This document shows positions 9,507-19,739 of a stretch of DNA of 64,000 nucleotides, one piece after another. The stretch lies in contig VZQC01011003.1 of assembly GCA_009823505.1 (NCBI GenBank), positions 2,223,263-2,287,262 on the forward strand. Direction: 5' to 3'. This stretch comes from Rhizomys pruinosus (taxonomy: Eukaryota; Chordata; Mammalia; Rodentia; Spalacidae). The first letter of the stretch is position 1; the number at the start of each line of letters is the position of its first letter. The translations under genes were made by a program, and so were the position numbers. The notes beneath the pieces are model-generated. The model saw nothing but the letters and a program-made list of their open reading frames with translations. It did not search any database and was not told where the DNA came from.

Positions 9507-10370
9507 TTGGTTTTTATTAATTAATTAATTTTTTATCAAATCTAGACCCGTGTCCCCCCCATTCCTCCACCCCACCAGAGCTCATGCATTCTGCCAAACA
9601 TGCTTTTTATCTCTTTCTCAGTCTTTCTCAACACTTTCCATGTGAAAGTTGACTGTTTTGAGCAGAAGTTCACTGTTTCAGTCAGTTCTTCGACGCAGTC
9701 CTTTCTGTTGTTGCTGTTGTTGTTGTTGTTGTTGTTTCCAATATGCATCATTCCCAACTACTTTGGACAAAAGCTCAAGGGGCCATGCACAAGAAATACT
9801 TTCAGCTAGGTAATTGGCACTAGCATCCACAGATGAGGGATACCATTCATCGTTTGTTTCTCTGGGACTGTGTTACTTCACTCAGCATGATGTCCTCTAG
9901 CTCCAGCCATTTTCCTGCAAAGCTCATGATGTCCTCTTTCTTTACTGCTGCATAGAACTCCATTGTGTAGATGTACCACATTTTCTCTATCCAGTCATCA
10001 GTTGAGGGGCATTTGGGTTGGTTCCAGCTCCTTGCTATTGTGAAGAGAGCTGAAATAAACATGGCCATGCATGTATCTCTGTGGTGGGGTGAGTCTTGAG
10101 GGCACATGCCTAGGAATGGTATGGCTGGGTCAGGTGGTAAGTTCATTCCAAGTCTTCCAAGGGCTCTCCACACTGCTTTCCATAGTGGCTGTTCGAGTTT
10201 ACATTCCCACCAGCAGTGGATGAGTGTTCCCCTTTCCCCACAACCTCTCCAGCACTTGGTATAATTTGTTTTCTTGATCCTAGCCAGTCTTATTGGAGTA
10301 AGATGATATCTTAAAGTGGTTTTGATTTGCATTTCCTTAATGATTAGTGATGTTGAACACTTCTTAAGGT
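9507..10370 (-). mobile_element. 5'-truncated LINE-1 with ORF2 C-terminus, antisense
   Basis: Reverse-strand L1 3' end. Its open frame (window ORF 9847-10443, L1 part below about 10370) encodes the ORF2p C-terminal region: '[14 protein letters not shown]', the cysteine-rich '[16 protein letters not shown]' block, 'QPLWKAVWR', '[19 protein letters not shown]' and '[12 protein letters not shown]'. These are conserved L1 residues, uninterrupted by stops, so the copy is not ancient. The reverse transcriptase and endonuclease domains are absent. Imperfect 14-bp target-site duplications aggtaatgacgttt (9493-9506) and aggtaatgacattt (10371-10384) bound an insertion of about 864 bp. Confidence 0.93.
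9706..9736 (+). repeat. (TTG)n trinucleotide tract in L1 3' UTR
   Basis: Run of ttg/ctg triplets (tgttgttgctgttgttgttg...). Confidence 0.9.
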
Positions 10371-10384
10371 AGGTAATGACATTT

Positions 10385-10510
10385 AATAACACCATTAGAC
10401 AATATAAAACAGTACATTGCCTTATGAGAAACATTGATGCCATACAGCATCATGTCTGTAACATCCCAGCCAAAACGTCAAACTTGAATCTGTTCAAAGG
10501 ACAGATGGCA
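10385..10510. other. Short single-copy interval
   Basis: Nothing recognised. Confidence 0.4.
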
Positions 10511-10524
10511 AAGCCAAGTTAGGG

Positions 10525-10769
10525 GGGGCTGAAGAGATGGCCTAGTGGTTAAGTTCGCCGACTGCTCTTGCAGAGGACCCGGGTTCGATCCCCAGCACCC
10601 ACATGGTGGCCAAGAACCGTCCGAAACTCCAATTCCAGGAGAACTCCGGTTCCAGGGGAATCCGACACCCTCTTCTGACCTCCGTGGCATTGCATGACAC
10701 GGGTGCACAGACTTGCATGCAGACAGTACATTCATGCACATACAGAAATAAATAAAATTAATTTAAAAA
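10525..10769 (+). mobile_element. Young B3 SINE (internal-duplication subfamily)
   Basis: Complete element with CpG-containing sites retained (gggttcgatccccagcaccc; gaatccgacaccctcttctg; cacgggtgcacagac). Perfect 14-bp target-site duplication aagccaagttaggg at 10511-10524 and 10770-10783. Confidence 0.96.
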
Positions 10770-10847
10770 AAGCCAAGTTAGGGACATTTTAAATAAATAA
10801 ATAAATAAAAATTAAAAAAAGATTTTTAAGAGTTTCAAGGTCTTGGC

Positions 10848-11075
10848 TGGAGAGATGACAGTGTGCTTAAAAGCACTGCTGACTCTTGCAGAGAATTAGG
10901 GTTTGGTTCCTAGCACCCATATAGCAGCTCACAAACAATTCTAACTCCAGTTCCAGGGCTTCTGACGCCCTTGCCCTTCCCCGGTTCCTCAGCACTAGGC
11001 ACTCAAGTGGTGCACATATATACATTCGGTGAAAACTCTCATATACATAAAATAAAAATAAATCTTTAAAGAAGT
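10848..11075 (+). mobile_element. B3 SINE, older
   Basis: ggctggagagatgacagtgt head, 'ctagcacccatatagcagct', 'ctaactccagttccagggct', and 'catacataaaataaaaataa' tail. Confidence 0.88.
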
Positions 11076-11079
11076 TTCA

Positions 11080-11320
11080 AGATCATAAAGGAAAAGAAAA
11101 AATAGAAGAATATAGCAATTTAATTGCCATACGGATGCCTAGATTAAGTTCTTTTAGAATAAAGAACAATGATAGAATAATTGGAAAATAAAATGAGTTC
11201 TGTGAAGGAGATGAAAGCAACTATGAATGTTAATTTCCTGATTTAAGAGATCGTACTATGGCTAAGAGGGGAAAACTGTTGTTCATAGGAGCTCTTTATT
11301 TGTTAAATGGACTATTTGGT
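11080..11320. other. Single-copy-looking AT-rich DNA
   Basis: Nothing recognised. Confidence 0.4.
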
Positions 11321-11322
11321 AA

Positions 11323-11323
<1 letters not shown>

Positions 11324-11376
<53 letters not shown>

Positions 11377-11387
11377 ATCTATCTATA
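11324..11387 (+). repeat. (TATC)n microsatellite
   Basis: Near-perfect tetranucleotide tract of about 15 units, likely polymorphic. Confidence 0.97.
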
Positions 11388-12125
11388 ATGTATTTGGGTT
11401 GTATTTACTCCTATTTCCCCTCTTAGTCTCGTCCTATTCTCTCTGGAACCTTCTTCCCAACGTGTCTCCCTCTTACTTTCTTGTCTTTTTTAGAATAATC
11501 CATTGAGTCCAATCAGTGATGTCCACATGGGCATGGGCATAGGGTTATATACTGGATCATAGGCAACTTACCAGTGGGTATGGCACTGAAGAAAAATGAC
11601 TCCCTTCCTAGCCAGTCATTATCTGCCAACAGTTCCTCAAGAGTAGGGCTTCAGGTGCCCCTTCCCCATCCTTGATAAAATGTTGATAGGCTAAATCTTT
11701 TTTTAATTATTGAATTTATTTATGTGCGCATGTGTACATGTGGCGGGCAGAGGGCAACTTGCAAGAACTGGTTCTTTCCTTCCGTCATGTGGGGCCTGGG
11801 GATCAAACTCAGGTCCCCAGCTTGGTGGCAAGCACCTTTACCTGCTGAGCTATCTCATCATCTCCAGGTTGAGTCTTGTGCAGGTAACCAAAGCTGCTGT
11901 GAGTTCATGGGTGTAACAGCCATGCCATGTCCAGAAGGCACATTTCACAGCACCCCTCCCCTCCTCTGGCTCTTACATTCTGTCCACCCTCCAATTTCAG
12001 GGTGTTCTCTGAGTCTTGAGGGGAAGGATGATACAGACGATCTGCTTAAGACTACGTATTCAACAGTCACTTATCCTCGGCACTTTGAGCAGTCTGTGCA
12101 TCTCTGCAGTAACCACTGCCCACTA
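11388..12125 (-). mobile_element. Lx-type LINE-1 3' UTR, antisense
   Basis: Landmarks of the murine Lx 3' UTR read on the reverse strand: 'ccattgagtccaatcagtga', 'gggcatgggcatagggttat', 'gtgagttcatgggtgtaaca', 'ccatgtccagaaggcacatt', 'ctctggctcttacattctgt'. A SINE interrupts it at about 11697-11865. Confidence 0.75.
11697..11865 (-). mobile_element. tRNA-derived SINE (B3/B4-type) inside Lx
   Basis: Reverse-strand 'gtggggcctggggatcaaac ... acctgctgagctatctcatc', an old tRNA-derived rodent SINE. Confidence 0.7.
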
Positions 12126-12137
12126 TAAAAAGAAACT

Positions 12138-12470
12138 TCTTCTTGAAGCCATTATGCTGAGTGAAGTAACACAGTCCCAGAAAAACAAATGGAGAATGGT
12201 TTCCTTCATTTGTGGATGCTAACACCAAATCCCCCAGACAAAAGGCAAGCTAAATGACATTATGGTTATATTTCTTTTTCTCTGAAAGCAACTATGTTGT
12301 TATAATGTGAATCTCTCAATGGGCTCTAGAATCCACCCACCAATTATTTTCAGACTCTGTAATTACTGTATATGGGTGGAAAGTATGGATCCATATTTTA
12401 GAGTAATATAAAATTAATGGAGGAAAATGTGAATTCCTAAACATAAAAAAAAAGACTGAGAGAAAGATGC
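12138..12470 (+). mobile_element. LINE-1 ORF2 end / 3' UTR start, sense
   Basis: 'attatgctgagtgaagtaac', 'acagtcccagaaaaacaaat' and 'tttgtggatgctaacacc' match the same L1 positions seen antisense near 9.85-9.9 kb. It abuts the antisense Lx block in opposite orientation. Confidence 0.7.
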
Positions 12471-12497
12471 AGGACAGTTTATGGCAGAATGGCATGA

Positions 12498-12535
12498 TCT
12501 GGGATGGGGTGGGGTGGGGTGGGGTGGGTGTTGGG
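12498..12535 (+). repeat. (GGGGT)n tract, potential G-quadruplex
   Basis: gggatggggtggggtggggt continues with further G4 runs separated by single T. At least four runs of three or more G lie within 30 bp on the plus strand. Confidence 0.9.
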
Positions 12536-12830
12536 GAAGGGAAAGTGGATAAATGTCTTAAACTGAATTGAAAAAATTAGATGTATGAAATACCAAAAAC
12601 ATAGCGTTAAATACAAAAAAGAAGCGTTCTTTTTACCAAAGTCAAGAGCATGCACTCCATTCTTGATAATAATAGTAAATTATTTAGAAGTTTGGACCAA
12701 ATGTCCTATTCAGTCAAAACAACAGGAATTAGGTTTCGTGCCCTTAGGCATGTACTTCCCAGGGGTGGGTTTAAGTATCGAGGTTTAAGCTCAGATTTTG
12801 GACATGAAATAGCACAATATCGTCCTTGTT

Positions 12831-12945
12831 TACCTTTTTTTTTTTCAGATGTTCCCAGTGGCCTGGCTTGTGACCTGGACTTGGCTCAATCTTTTTTTTT
12901 TTTTTTTTTTTTTCTTTTTTTTTTTTTTTTATAGTTAGTGTTTTT

Positions 12946-13003
<58 letters not shown>
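12831..13003 (+). repeat. Poly-T tract complex
   Basis: Three T-runs (about 12833-12845, 12892-12931 and an unbroken run of about 50 T at 12953-13003) with few interruptions. Possibly poly-A tails of antisense retroposons, but no body is visible next to the longest run. Confidence 0.9.
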
Positions 13004-13005
<2 letters not shown>

Positions 13006-13239
13006 TAAAGTTTGATTCCACATTTTAGTAAAAAAGATGACATTTCATGAGACTCTTGAAAGACTGATATAATGCAATAAAGAAACAAGAAATAAGCAAC
13101 TAAATGTAATGTGTGATCCTGGATTAAGACTTAAACCGAAGGAGTAAAAACATGTGTTCAATATCGGTAGAGCCAATGAAATCTGAATAAGTACTGTGCA
13201 TTAGATACTAGTGGGTGAATTAATGTTCCATTTTCTTTT
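13004..13239. other. Single-copy-looking DNA
   Basis: Nothing recognised. Confidence 0.4.
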
Positions 13240-13246
13240 GTAAATT

Positions 13247-13277
<31 letters not shown>

Positions 13278-13506
13278 TTATTTTTTAAGTGTATGAGTAT
13301 ACTGTCAGATGTAGGTTGCGTGTGCCACCCGTGTCCTGTCGTGCTCCTCAATGTTGCCGAGGTTAGAAGAGGGTTTCAGATTCCCCTGGAACTGGAGTTA
13401 AGTTTAAAATAGTTCTTAGCACCATGTGGGTGCTGGCAATCAAACCCAGGTCCTCTTCAAGAGCAGTTGGCGGGAGCTCTTAATTGCTGAGCCATTTCTC
13501 CAGCCC
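13240..13506 (-). mobile_element. B3 SINE, older, lacks the internal duplication
   Basis: (TTTA)n tail, 'cccctggaactggagttaag', 'accatgtgggtgctggcaat' and 'gctgagccatttctccagcc' on the reverse strand. Confidence 0.92.
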
Positions 13507-13659
13507 CAATGCTCTGTTTTCTGAATTTGGCAATGAGACTATCCTAATTCTAAGGAGACACACATTAAGAATAAAATTGACTTTTTCAACTTAAAATGAG
13601 GATACAATAGGACAGAGTATAAATGTATCAAATGCTAATAAAAAGTAAAGTTTTCAAGT

Positions 13660-13728
13660 AGGGTTTGGTGGGTCATGCCTATAATCCTACTTGGGAGGTA
13701 GAGCCAGAAGGATCGAGTGCAACCTGAT
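13660..13728 (+). mobile_element. B1 fragment
   Basis: 'gggtttggtgggtcatgcct' and 'acttgggaggtagagccaga' are degenerate B1 sequence, truncated 3'. Confidence 0.65.
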
Positions 13729-13734
13729 CAGTTA

Positions 13735-13835
13735 AAATATTTTTATTGATTGGAGAATTTCTTACAATGCATTTTGATCATTCAGAACCCCCTCTCCCTC
13801 CTCCACCCTACTTACTACCCCCCAATAAGGTTTTA
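13735..13835 (-). mobile_element. LINE-1 3'-terminal fragment, antisense
   Basis: 'atttttattgattggagaat', 'acaatgcattttgatcattc' and 'ccctctccctcctccaccc' form the reverse complement of a rodent L1 3' terminus. Confidence 0.7.
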
Positions 13836-14325
13836 AAATTATAAAGCGATTACCTGATTTAATTCTGTATACCTAACATTTTCCAGTATATTCTTACCAA
13901 CTGCTTAAGTTAAAATTTTAATTAAAAAAAGATATCTAGTCCAAACTGACTAAGTGACAAAGGAACTCAGTAACTTTAGATGTAAAGTTGAAGGTCCATT
14001 TGTTTCAGGCATAGCTGGATTCGGAGGCTCAATAATTCATGTGATCAAGATCTGTCTGGACTCTCTCCCTTCTCCTCTATTTTCTTTTATGGTGGCTTTA
14101 TTCTTTCTTAAATTGATTGGCCCCCACGTAATCTAATATAAATATTATATACTGTCTGTATATATCTGTATAATATATATATATTATATATATATATAGA
14201 TATAATGTGGTGAATGTCCATTATTGATTGGCTTCCATATCTCCGCATCTGCCAGCAAGAACTCTTACTGCCGAAGACTACATTCTCAGGCTGATGTATA
14301 TCGCACTATCAGAAATATTCTTTTT
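13836..14325. other. Single-copy-looking DNA with an AT-rich palindromic patch
   Basis: At about 14140-14205 alternating TA sequence forms overlapping inverted repeats. Nothing else recognised. Confidence 0.5.
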
Positions 14326-14327
14326 AA

Positions 14328-14475
14328 AGGTTTTTTATTTATCTAATCATATGTATTTCTGTGTGCATGCTATGTGCGTGGGGGACACCCAAGAATGCCA
14401 GAAGGAGCCAGGTCCCCTGGAGCTGGAGGTGTTGAAGGGCTTGGGGGTAAGGAGTGCTCATTGAGTTTGCTCTGC
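14328..14475 (-). mobile_element. Truncated B3-type SINE
   Basis: 'tttttatttatctaatcata', 'atgccagaaggagccaggtc' and 'ccctggagctggag' are B3 3'-half landmarks. The 5' head is lost. Confidence 0.6.
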
Positions 14476-14479
14476 AGGA

Positions 14480-14712
14480 TGAGCAGAGGATGGATGTCGA
14501 GAAAAGGCTGACGACCCCAGCCCAGGAAATGGAAAGGGAGAAGGAACAGGAACAGGGTGGGGGTAGGGAGGAGAAGGGGGCCACACCTGTGGCTTGACAG
14601 GTTGGGGAGGGGGAGGGAGGGAAAGAGAGAGATGGTAGGGAGGAGGAAGAGAGGAAAGAGAGGAAGAGAGAGAGGGAGGGAGGGAGAGCGAGGGGGGGGG
14701 AGTTGGAGAGAC
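14480..14712 (+). repeat. Purine-rich (GA/GGGA) low-complexity tract
   Basis: Almost pure A/G on the plus strand, with short runs such as 'gggagggagggaaagagaga' and a G-run at about 14692-14701. Confidence 0.9.
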
Positions 14713-15095
14713 AGACACTAGATGGGAAAGCACCAGGAGGTGCCAGAGTGTTGAGGTCGGACCTGAGGGAGTTCTAGGCACAGAGAATAGGTAAACATTA
14801 ACCAGCAAGAGAAAGAGGAGTAGAAACGCCAAACTTTATTGTTGTCAACTGACAGCTCCTGTCAGGGTGGGAGGGAACCCCCAGAGTTCCTGGGTATGGC
14901 CTTTCATGGGATTCCAGGGCCCTACACTCTCTTAACTCTCTCCCCTTCACTCCACCTTCATTGCCGTTTGTCTGGAATACCCTCCCTTGGTGGGTAGGCT
15001 CTCTTTTTTCCTCCATCTGAGGGGTTTTTAGCTCTGATCTAGGATAGATCAAGATTGAATGTCATGTTGAGCCATCTTGCCAGTCCAAGAAAATT
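14713..15095. other. Single-copy-looking DNA
   Basis: Nothing recognised. Short open frames only. Confidence 0.4.
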
Positions 15096-15108
15096 AATTT
15101 CTATTCTT

Positions 15109-15338
15109 TTTTCTTTTTTAAAATTTTATTTATTCTTGTATGTGTATAAATGTACTGTCTGCATGTAGGTTTGTGCACCTGTGTCCTGCAATGCTGCGGA
15201 GGTCAGAAGAGGGCATTGGATTCCCCTGGAACTGGAGTTAAAGACGGTTCTCAGCTGCCATGTGGGTGCTGGGGATCGAACCTGGGTCCTCTGCAAGAGC
15301 AGTCGGTGCTCTTAACCGCTAGGCCATCTCTCCAGCCC
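15109..15338 (-). mobile_element. B3 SINE nested in the tail of an older B3
   Basis: Reverse-strand B3, ending 'aggccatctctccagccc'. T-rich target-site duplication (atcttttttctttttatt-like) on both sides. It lacks the internal duplication ('ctggaactggagttaaagac'). Confidence 0.9.
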
Positions 15339-15548
15339 ATCTTTTTTCTTTTTATTCCATGTGTATGAGTGTTCTCCCCGTATGTATGTAAGTGCATCCA
15401 TGTGTGCAATGCCCGCAGATACCAGAAGAGGGTGTTGAATCCCCTGGTACTGGAGTTGTTAGCTGTCATGTGGGTGCTGGAAAATGAACCCAGATGTTCT
15501 GTAAGAGCAGCTAGTCCTCTTAACTGCTGAACCATATCTCTAGTCCCC
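15339..15548 (-). mobile_element. Older B3 SINE hosting the nested copy
   Basis: Reverse-strand B3 remnant ('cccctggtactggagttgtt', 'catgtgggtgctggaaaatg', 'ctgaaccatatctctagtcc'). Its target-site duplication aatttctattctt lies at 15096-15108 and 15549-15561, outside the younger B3, which orders the two insertions. Confidence 0.9.
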
Positions 15549-15639
15549 AATTTCTATTCTTTAGAAACTCAAAATACTTTTTATTCTAGCACTACAAACA
15601 GGTTAAGGCATTTGTAAATTCTTTAAAAGTTGGAAAAGT

Positions 15640-15790
15640 GACCTGGGTATGACAGAGCCAACTTTAACCCCAGGACTTAGGAGGCAGTTGGACCTCTGTG
15701 AGATCAAGACCAGCCTGGTGTATATAGTGAGTTCCAGGCCAGCTGGGGAGAGAGGGAGACCCTGTCTCAAAACAAAGAAACAAACAGCTG
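15640..15790 (+). mobile_element. B1 SINE
   Basis: 'cctgggtatgacagagccaa', 'cccaggacttaggaggcagt', 'gtgagttccaggccagctgg' and an A-rich tail. Confidence 0.85.
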
Positions 15791-17600
15791 GAAAAGTTTA
15801 TGTAGCAGATGACTTTGGGCTTGTGATAAAAATTTAGGGGAGTAACAAGTTCTCCCAAGGTGGCAATGTGCTGGAGCTTCCAGAAGGAATGCATGCTGCT
15901 CCCAGGCTTCTCATACCCAGCCCAAGTCTCTAGCTTGTGTGTGGGCTCCATTAGCATGGAAGCTTTTAACAAGTCAAGGGGAGCTTGGTAAGTCTCTGCA
16001 GTTTACTGTGAAGATAGTGCTTTCTTCCTTAGCCCCTCCTGGTATCTCCACATTCCTTCTGCCATCTTTCTATGCTTCCTTCCATTCTTGGCAAAATTTT
16101 ATGCAAAAACAAAGCAACACAAAACAAAACAAACCAACAAAAAAACTAAATAAAATTTAAAAAGAAGTCATGGGCACTCAGAAGTTTGGCAGAACTAAGC
16201 TTGTGTTTGACACCTATATAACAAGGACTTAAAAAGCATGTTGCCACCATTTACTTCAAGCAGCTTCCGTAGTCTGCATTAATTAGAATACACTAAAAGC
16301 AAAGGCAATGGAACCTGCTCAGCGCCTTCTTCCAGCATCTCACACAGCCTGGCATTTCTTGAGGACATCAGCATGCATATTTTTGTTGTCTCGCTTCTCT
16401 AGTATTTTCGGAACTGTAACACATGCTGGAAGTGGCAGGTGTGGTGCTAATTTTAATGTGGGTGGGAGTCTCCCCAACCGGCTATTTCAGAAAGGCTTGG
16501 AGAGTTGTGTCAGAGCCTCGGGCTGCCTGGAGCACTGTGCTTCCTGAATGAAGGTCCATTTGGCTACATGTCCACTGAGTGCCGGCTTCCTTCTAGCTGT
16601 TTAAACCCCTGTGAGCGCTGAGTGATAAAAAGGGAAGAAGGAGTCTGCACCTGTTTTAGCTTTGGCAAGAACCCGAAATAGAGCGATCATCTCATGAAAG
16701 CTGAACTCCAGCATTTGCAGCTGCTTGCTTCCTTATCAAAATCAATTCCTGTCTATTATGTAACAGAAATAGGATGGCCTTTTTCTCTGTCTAGGGCACC
16801 ACTCTTTTTGGTAGAGGAATTTTTTTAGCACTTTTTATGTGGATTTGTAGCCAATGGAGGAAAGTTTTTTTTTTTTTTAATCCTATTAGTGATTACTAAA
16901 AAGAGTCTACTGTAATTTTTTTTTTACCTGACCACATATAATGGTTAGCATGGTGCTTACTGTGTTTTGCTTTTGTTTTCTTTCTAAGGCAATCTGCAGA
17001 AGAATGAATGAAAAAATATACTGAGATACATAGAGCTTGGTTCAGTAAATACAATAATCAATAACATAGGGCTCAGATTAACATAACAGTATACAGATGG
17101 ACAAAGAGACAGAGAATAAAGGAGAGGGGAAAGAGGAGAAAGGGAGACAGGCAGAGACAGGGAGAATGAGTGTGTGAAGTCAAAGATGGGAGGAGACAAG
17201 GTAAAAGCTGACCCTTCCTTCAAGCCACCCAGTTAAAAACCTCAGTCCTTCAACTCATCTTAATCCGAATGGTGCAATTGCCATGCCTCGTCAGCCTGGC
17301 CTGGGAGTGTCCAACACGCTCACTTCCATCATTGATGCTTTAGACTAAGTATCATTGTTTCATTTGGAAAAGCTAATTTTCAGGAATCCAGTAAAAGCTT
17401 ACATAGCTTTATTAAAATTCTCCATTCCACTAGCATTTCTTGCTTCCTGTTGATTGCTACTTGAGACCTTAACAATGATCAGACCTGAGAGGAAACTTCT
17501 TAACCGCTCCTCTAGCATAGCTCTCTGGTAACCAGACCATTAGCCACAGCCAAAATACCTTGCACACAACCCTGTTTCTTTTTTTTGTTTTTAATTTTTT
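15791..17600. other. Single-copy-looking DNA
   Basis: No gene recognised. An open frame at 16308-16547 (79 aa) is unlike any family known to me. A GA-rich stretch lies at about 17095-17175. Confidence 0.5.
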
Positions 17601-17620
17601 TTCTGTTTCTTTTATTCTTT

Positions 17621-17864
17621 TTTTTTTTTAATTTTATTTATTTCCGTATGTATATGAATGTACTGTCTGCATGGAAGTCTGTGCACCCATGTCGTGCAAT
17701 GCCGCGGAGGTCAGAAGAGGGTGTCGGATTCCCCTGGAACTGGAGTTCTCCTGGAATTGGAGTTTCAGACGGTTCTTGGCCGCCATGTGGGTGCTGGGGA
17801 TCGAACCCGGGTCCTCTGTAAGAGCGGTCGGAGCTCTTAACCGCTAGGCCATCTCTCCAGCCCC
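17621..17864 (-). mobile_element. Young B3 SINE (internal-duplication subfamily)
   Basis: CpG-rich copy (cgcggaggtcagaagagggt; gacggttcttggccgccatg; ggatcgaacccgggtcctct) with the duplicated 'ctggagttctcctggaattg'. Target-site duplication cttttattcttt at 17609-17620 and 17865-17876. Confidence 0.96.
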
Positions 17865-17876
17865 CTTTTATTCTTT

Positions 17877-18289
17877 TATGTAAATAAATTCAAGCTGCCA
17901 TTTGCAGTTAGATAAGTAGACTGCACCTGGACTCTCACATGCAGTCTGTGGGCTGCATGTACCCCAGGATGGTTATGAATGTGGCCCAACACAACATTGT
18001 GAACATACTTAAAACATTATGATTTTCTTTTTGTGAGTGTGTATGTGTGTGTGTGGGGGGGTTATAGCTCATTTCTATGGTTCTCAAGAGTAAAAATAAT
18101 ATTGTAATATCAAAAGGCTCAGGGATCATCCAGGAAGAAGATGGGATAGAAAGACTTTAAGAGCCCAAGATTAGGGAAGACTGGAACAAAGCAGCGTCTC
18201 TAGACATGACAGGCAGCTGCACTCACGTTCTCATGGCACCTGCGGTTGCCCGCATAAGACCTGTGTAAGATCAAGCCAGTCAACACTTT
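17877..18289. other. Single-copy-looking DNA
   Basis: Contains a short (GT)n at about 18036-18060. No gene recognised. Confidence 0.4.
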
Positions 18290-18299
18290 AGTATGGAGG

Positions 18300-18600
18300 T
18301 GGGAGGAACTCCCAAGTTTCCATCCCTGAGGAGCTATGGACAGCTATGGCCTCTGGGGAAGGAGAGTCAGTTTTCCTCAAGAGTGTGTTCTCCGGTGTGT
18401 TGATCACACTCCAGTGGACTGCCACACATGCAGGACTGTATATGAAGCATTCATTGGACTTGATGGATTATTTAAAAAAGAGAACATGTAATTGGGAGGG
18501 CAGGGGGGCAGGGTAGATCTGGGAGGAGTTAGGGAGGGGGTTACTATGATCAAAATACATTGTATGGAATTCTCAATTAATAAAAACATTACATTAACAA
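18300..18600 (+). mobile_element. Lx-type LINE-1 3' terminus, sense
   Basis: 'gaaggagagtcagttttcct', 'tgatcacactccagtggact', 'gattatttaaaaaagagaac', then 'atgatcaaaatacattgtat' and a terminal 'ctcaattaataaaaacatta': the standard rodent L1 3' end. Confidence 0.85.
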
Positions 18601-19735
18601 GACTGGACACACTATAAGAGGGAAAGCACACGCAGAAAAGCGGATGATTCGGAATATGTGCATTCTCCAAATAACTTGATTTAAAATGTGAAATAGTAAA
18701 GTTAATTTAAAAATTTTCAAAAAAATCAGTATGACAATTGTGCCATCATTAGACTGACATCCTTTCTTCGCTCCGGTCTCTTTTTCATCCCATCAGCTCT
18801 ACTTGCTTCTTGGTAAATAGCGCTACATAGAGCAGTTAAGAAGCGATGAATGGATTCTGAAGTCTGTGAGCACGGGAGCTTATCTTCCTCCATCTCCTTT
18901 GGTTTAGACAGAAACTCCAACACAAATTTCCCCTGTATACCTCTCCCCCATGGCCTGGAAAACTTTCAGTTATAGCAACAGATAGTCCTTTGGTGGCCTG
19001 CCATTGTTACTGTAGAGTGAAATTCCTGGTTCAACTGGTGTCTAGCTCCTCTCTTATCAAAACTTTTCTTATAAAACTTGCCAAGATCAGTTGAGATTTT
19101 GTTATCTTAAGTCTCAACACTCCAGGCTCTGTCCTGCCTCCAGGCAGAGTCTGACGGTGAAGGTGGGCAGTCTTCTCACCAGACCTGTGCTAGGAGACGA
19201 TTGCCCTGGTTCCGTTCTGAACTTTAAGGTCAGAAGTGAAGCTCAAAGTCCCTTTGACTACTGCTATGAAACCAGGCATTTCCTAATTTATGGACAGCAT
19301 GAAAGCTACTGGCTTAAAACTCGTGCTGTTTATGATCAGCATGCAGAGGGCTCCATGGCTGAGTAGGTATTGATTATATCACTGTGGACTTATCTACTAC
19401 AGAGTAGCTTCACACTAATATAAAGCAGATATTTTAATCCTTATTTTATGGATGAAGAAATGGAGACTCAAGTGTATATAAATCAGTTACCCTCACCCTG
19501 TAACAGGTGCAGCCTAGATTCAGCTGGGCCTCAGCCGGTCTCCCTAGAGCCACTAGGATAGCACCTCTGGGTCAGTGTCTTTGGGATTTTGTTCTTATCT
19601 TCAAGGTGCTGTGTTTCTTTCCATCCCAACACTATGTTGATTGGACACATATTTCACAGTGGAGAGGAGAGAGAGGCATAGGCACTAAGGCTTGATGTGA
19701 AGACAAGGAATAGCAAAAGGCCAAAATTATAACAA
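18601..19735. other. Single-copy-looking DNA
   Basis: No gene recognised. 18632-18690 resembles 24515-24590 (see findings). Confidence 0.45.
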
Positions 19736-19739
19736 TTTA

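Noticed and set aside
17585..17840. Recurring 60-90-codon frames (e.g. beginning MYCLH or MYECI) at 7.9, 10.5, 15.2, 17.6, 20.6, 26.8, 38.4 and 55.7 kb
   Set aside because: The same frame appears in every B3 copy and is SINE translation, not a gene family.
18036..18060. Z-DNA regulatory element at the (GT)n
   Set aside because: Short and degenerate; dinucleotide tracts of this size are common and no other regulatory signal is present.
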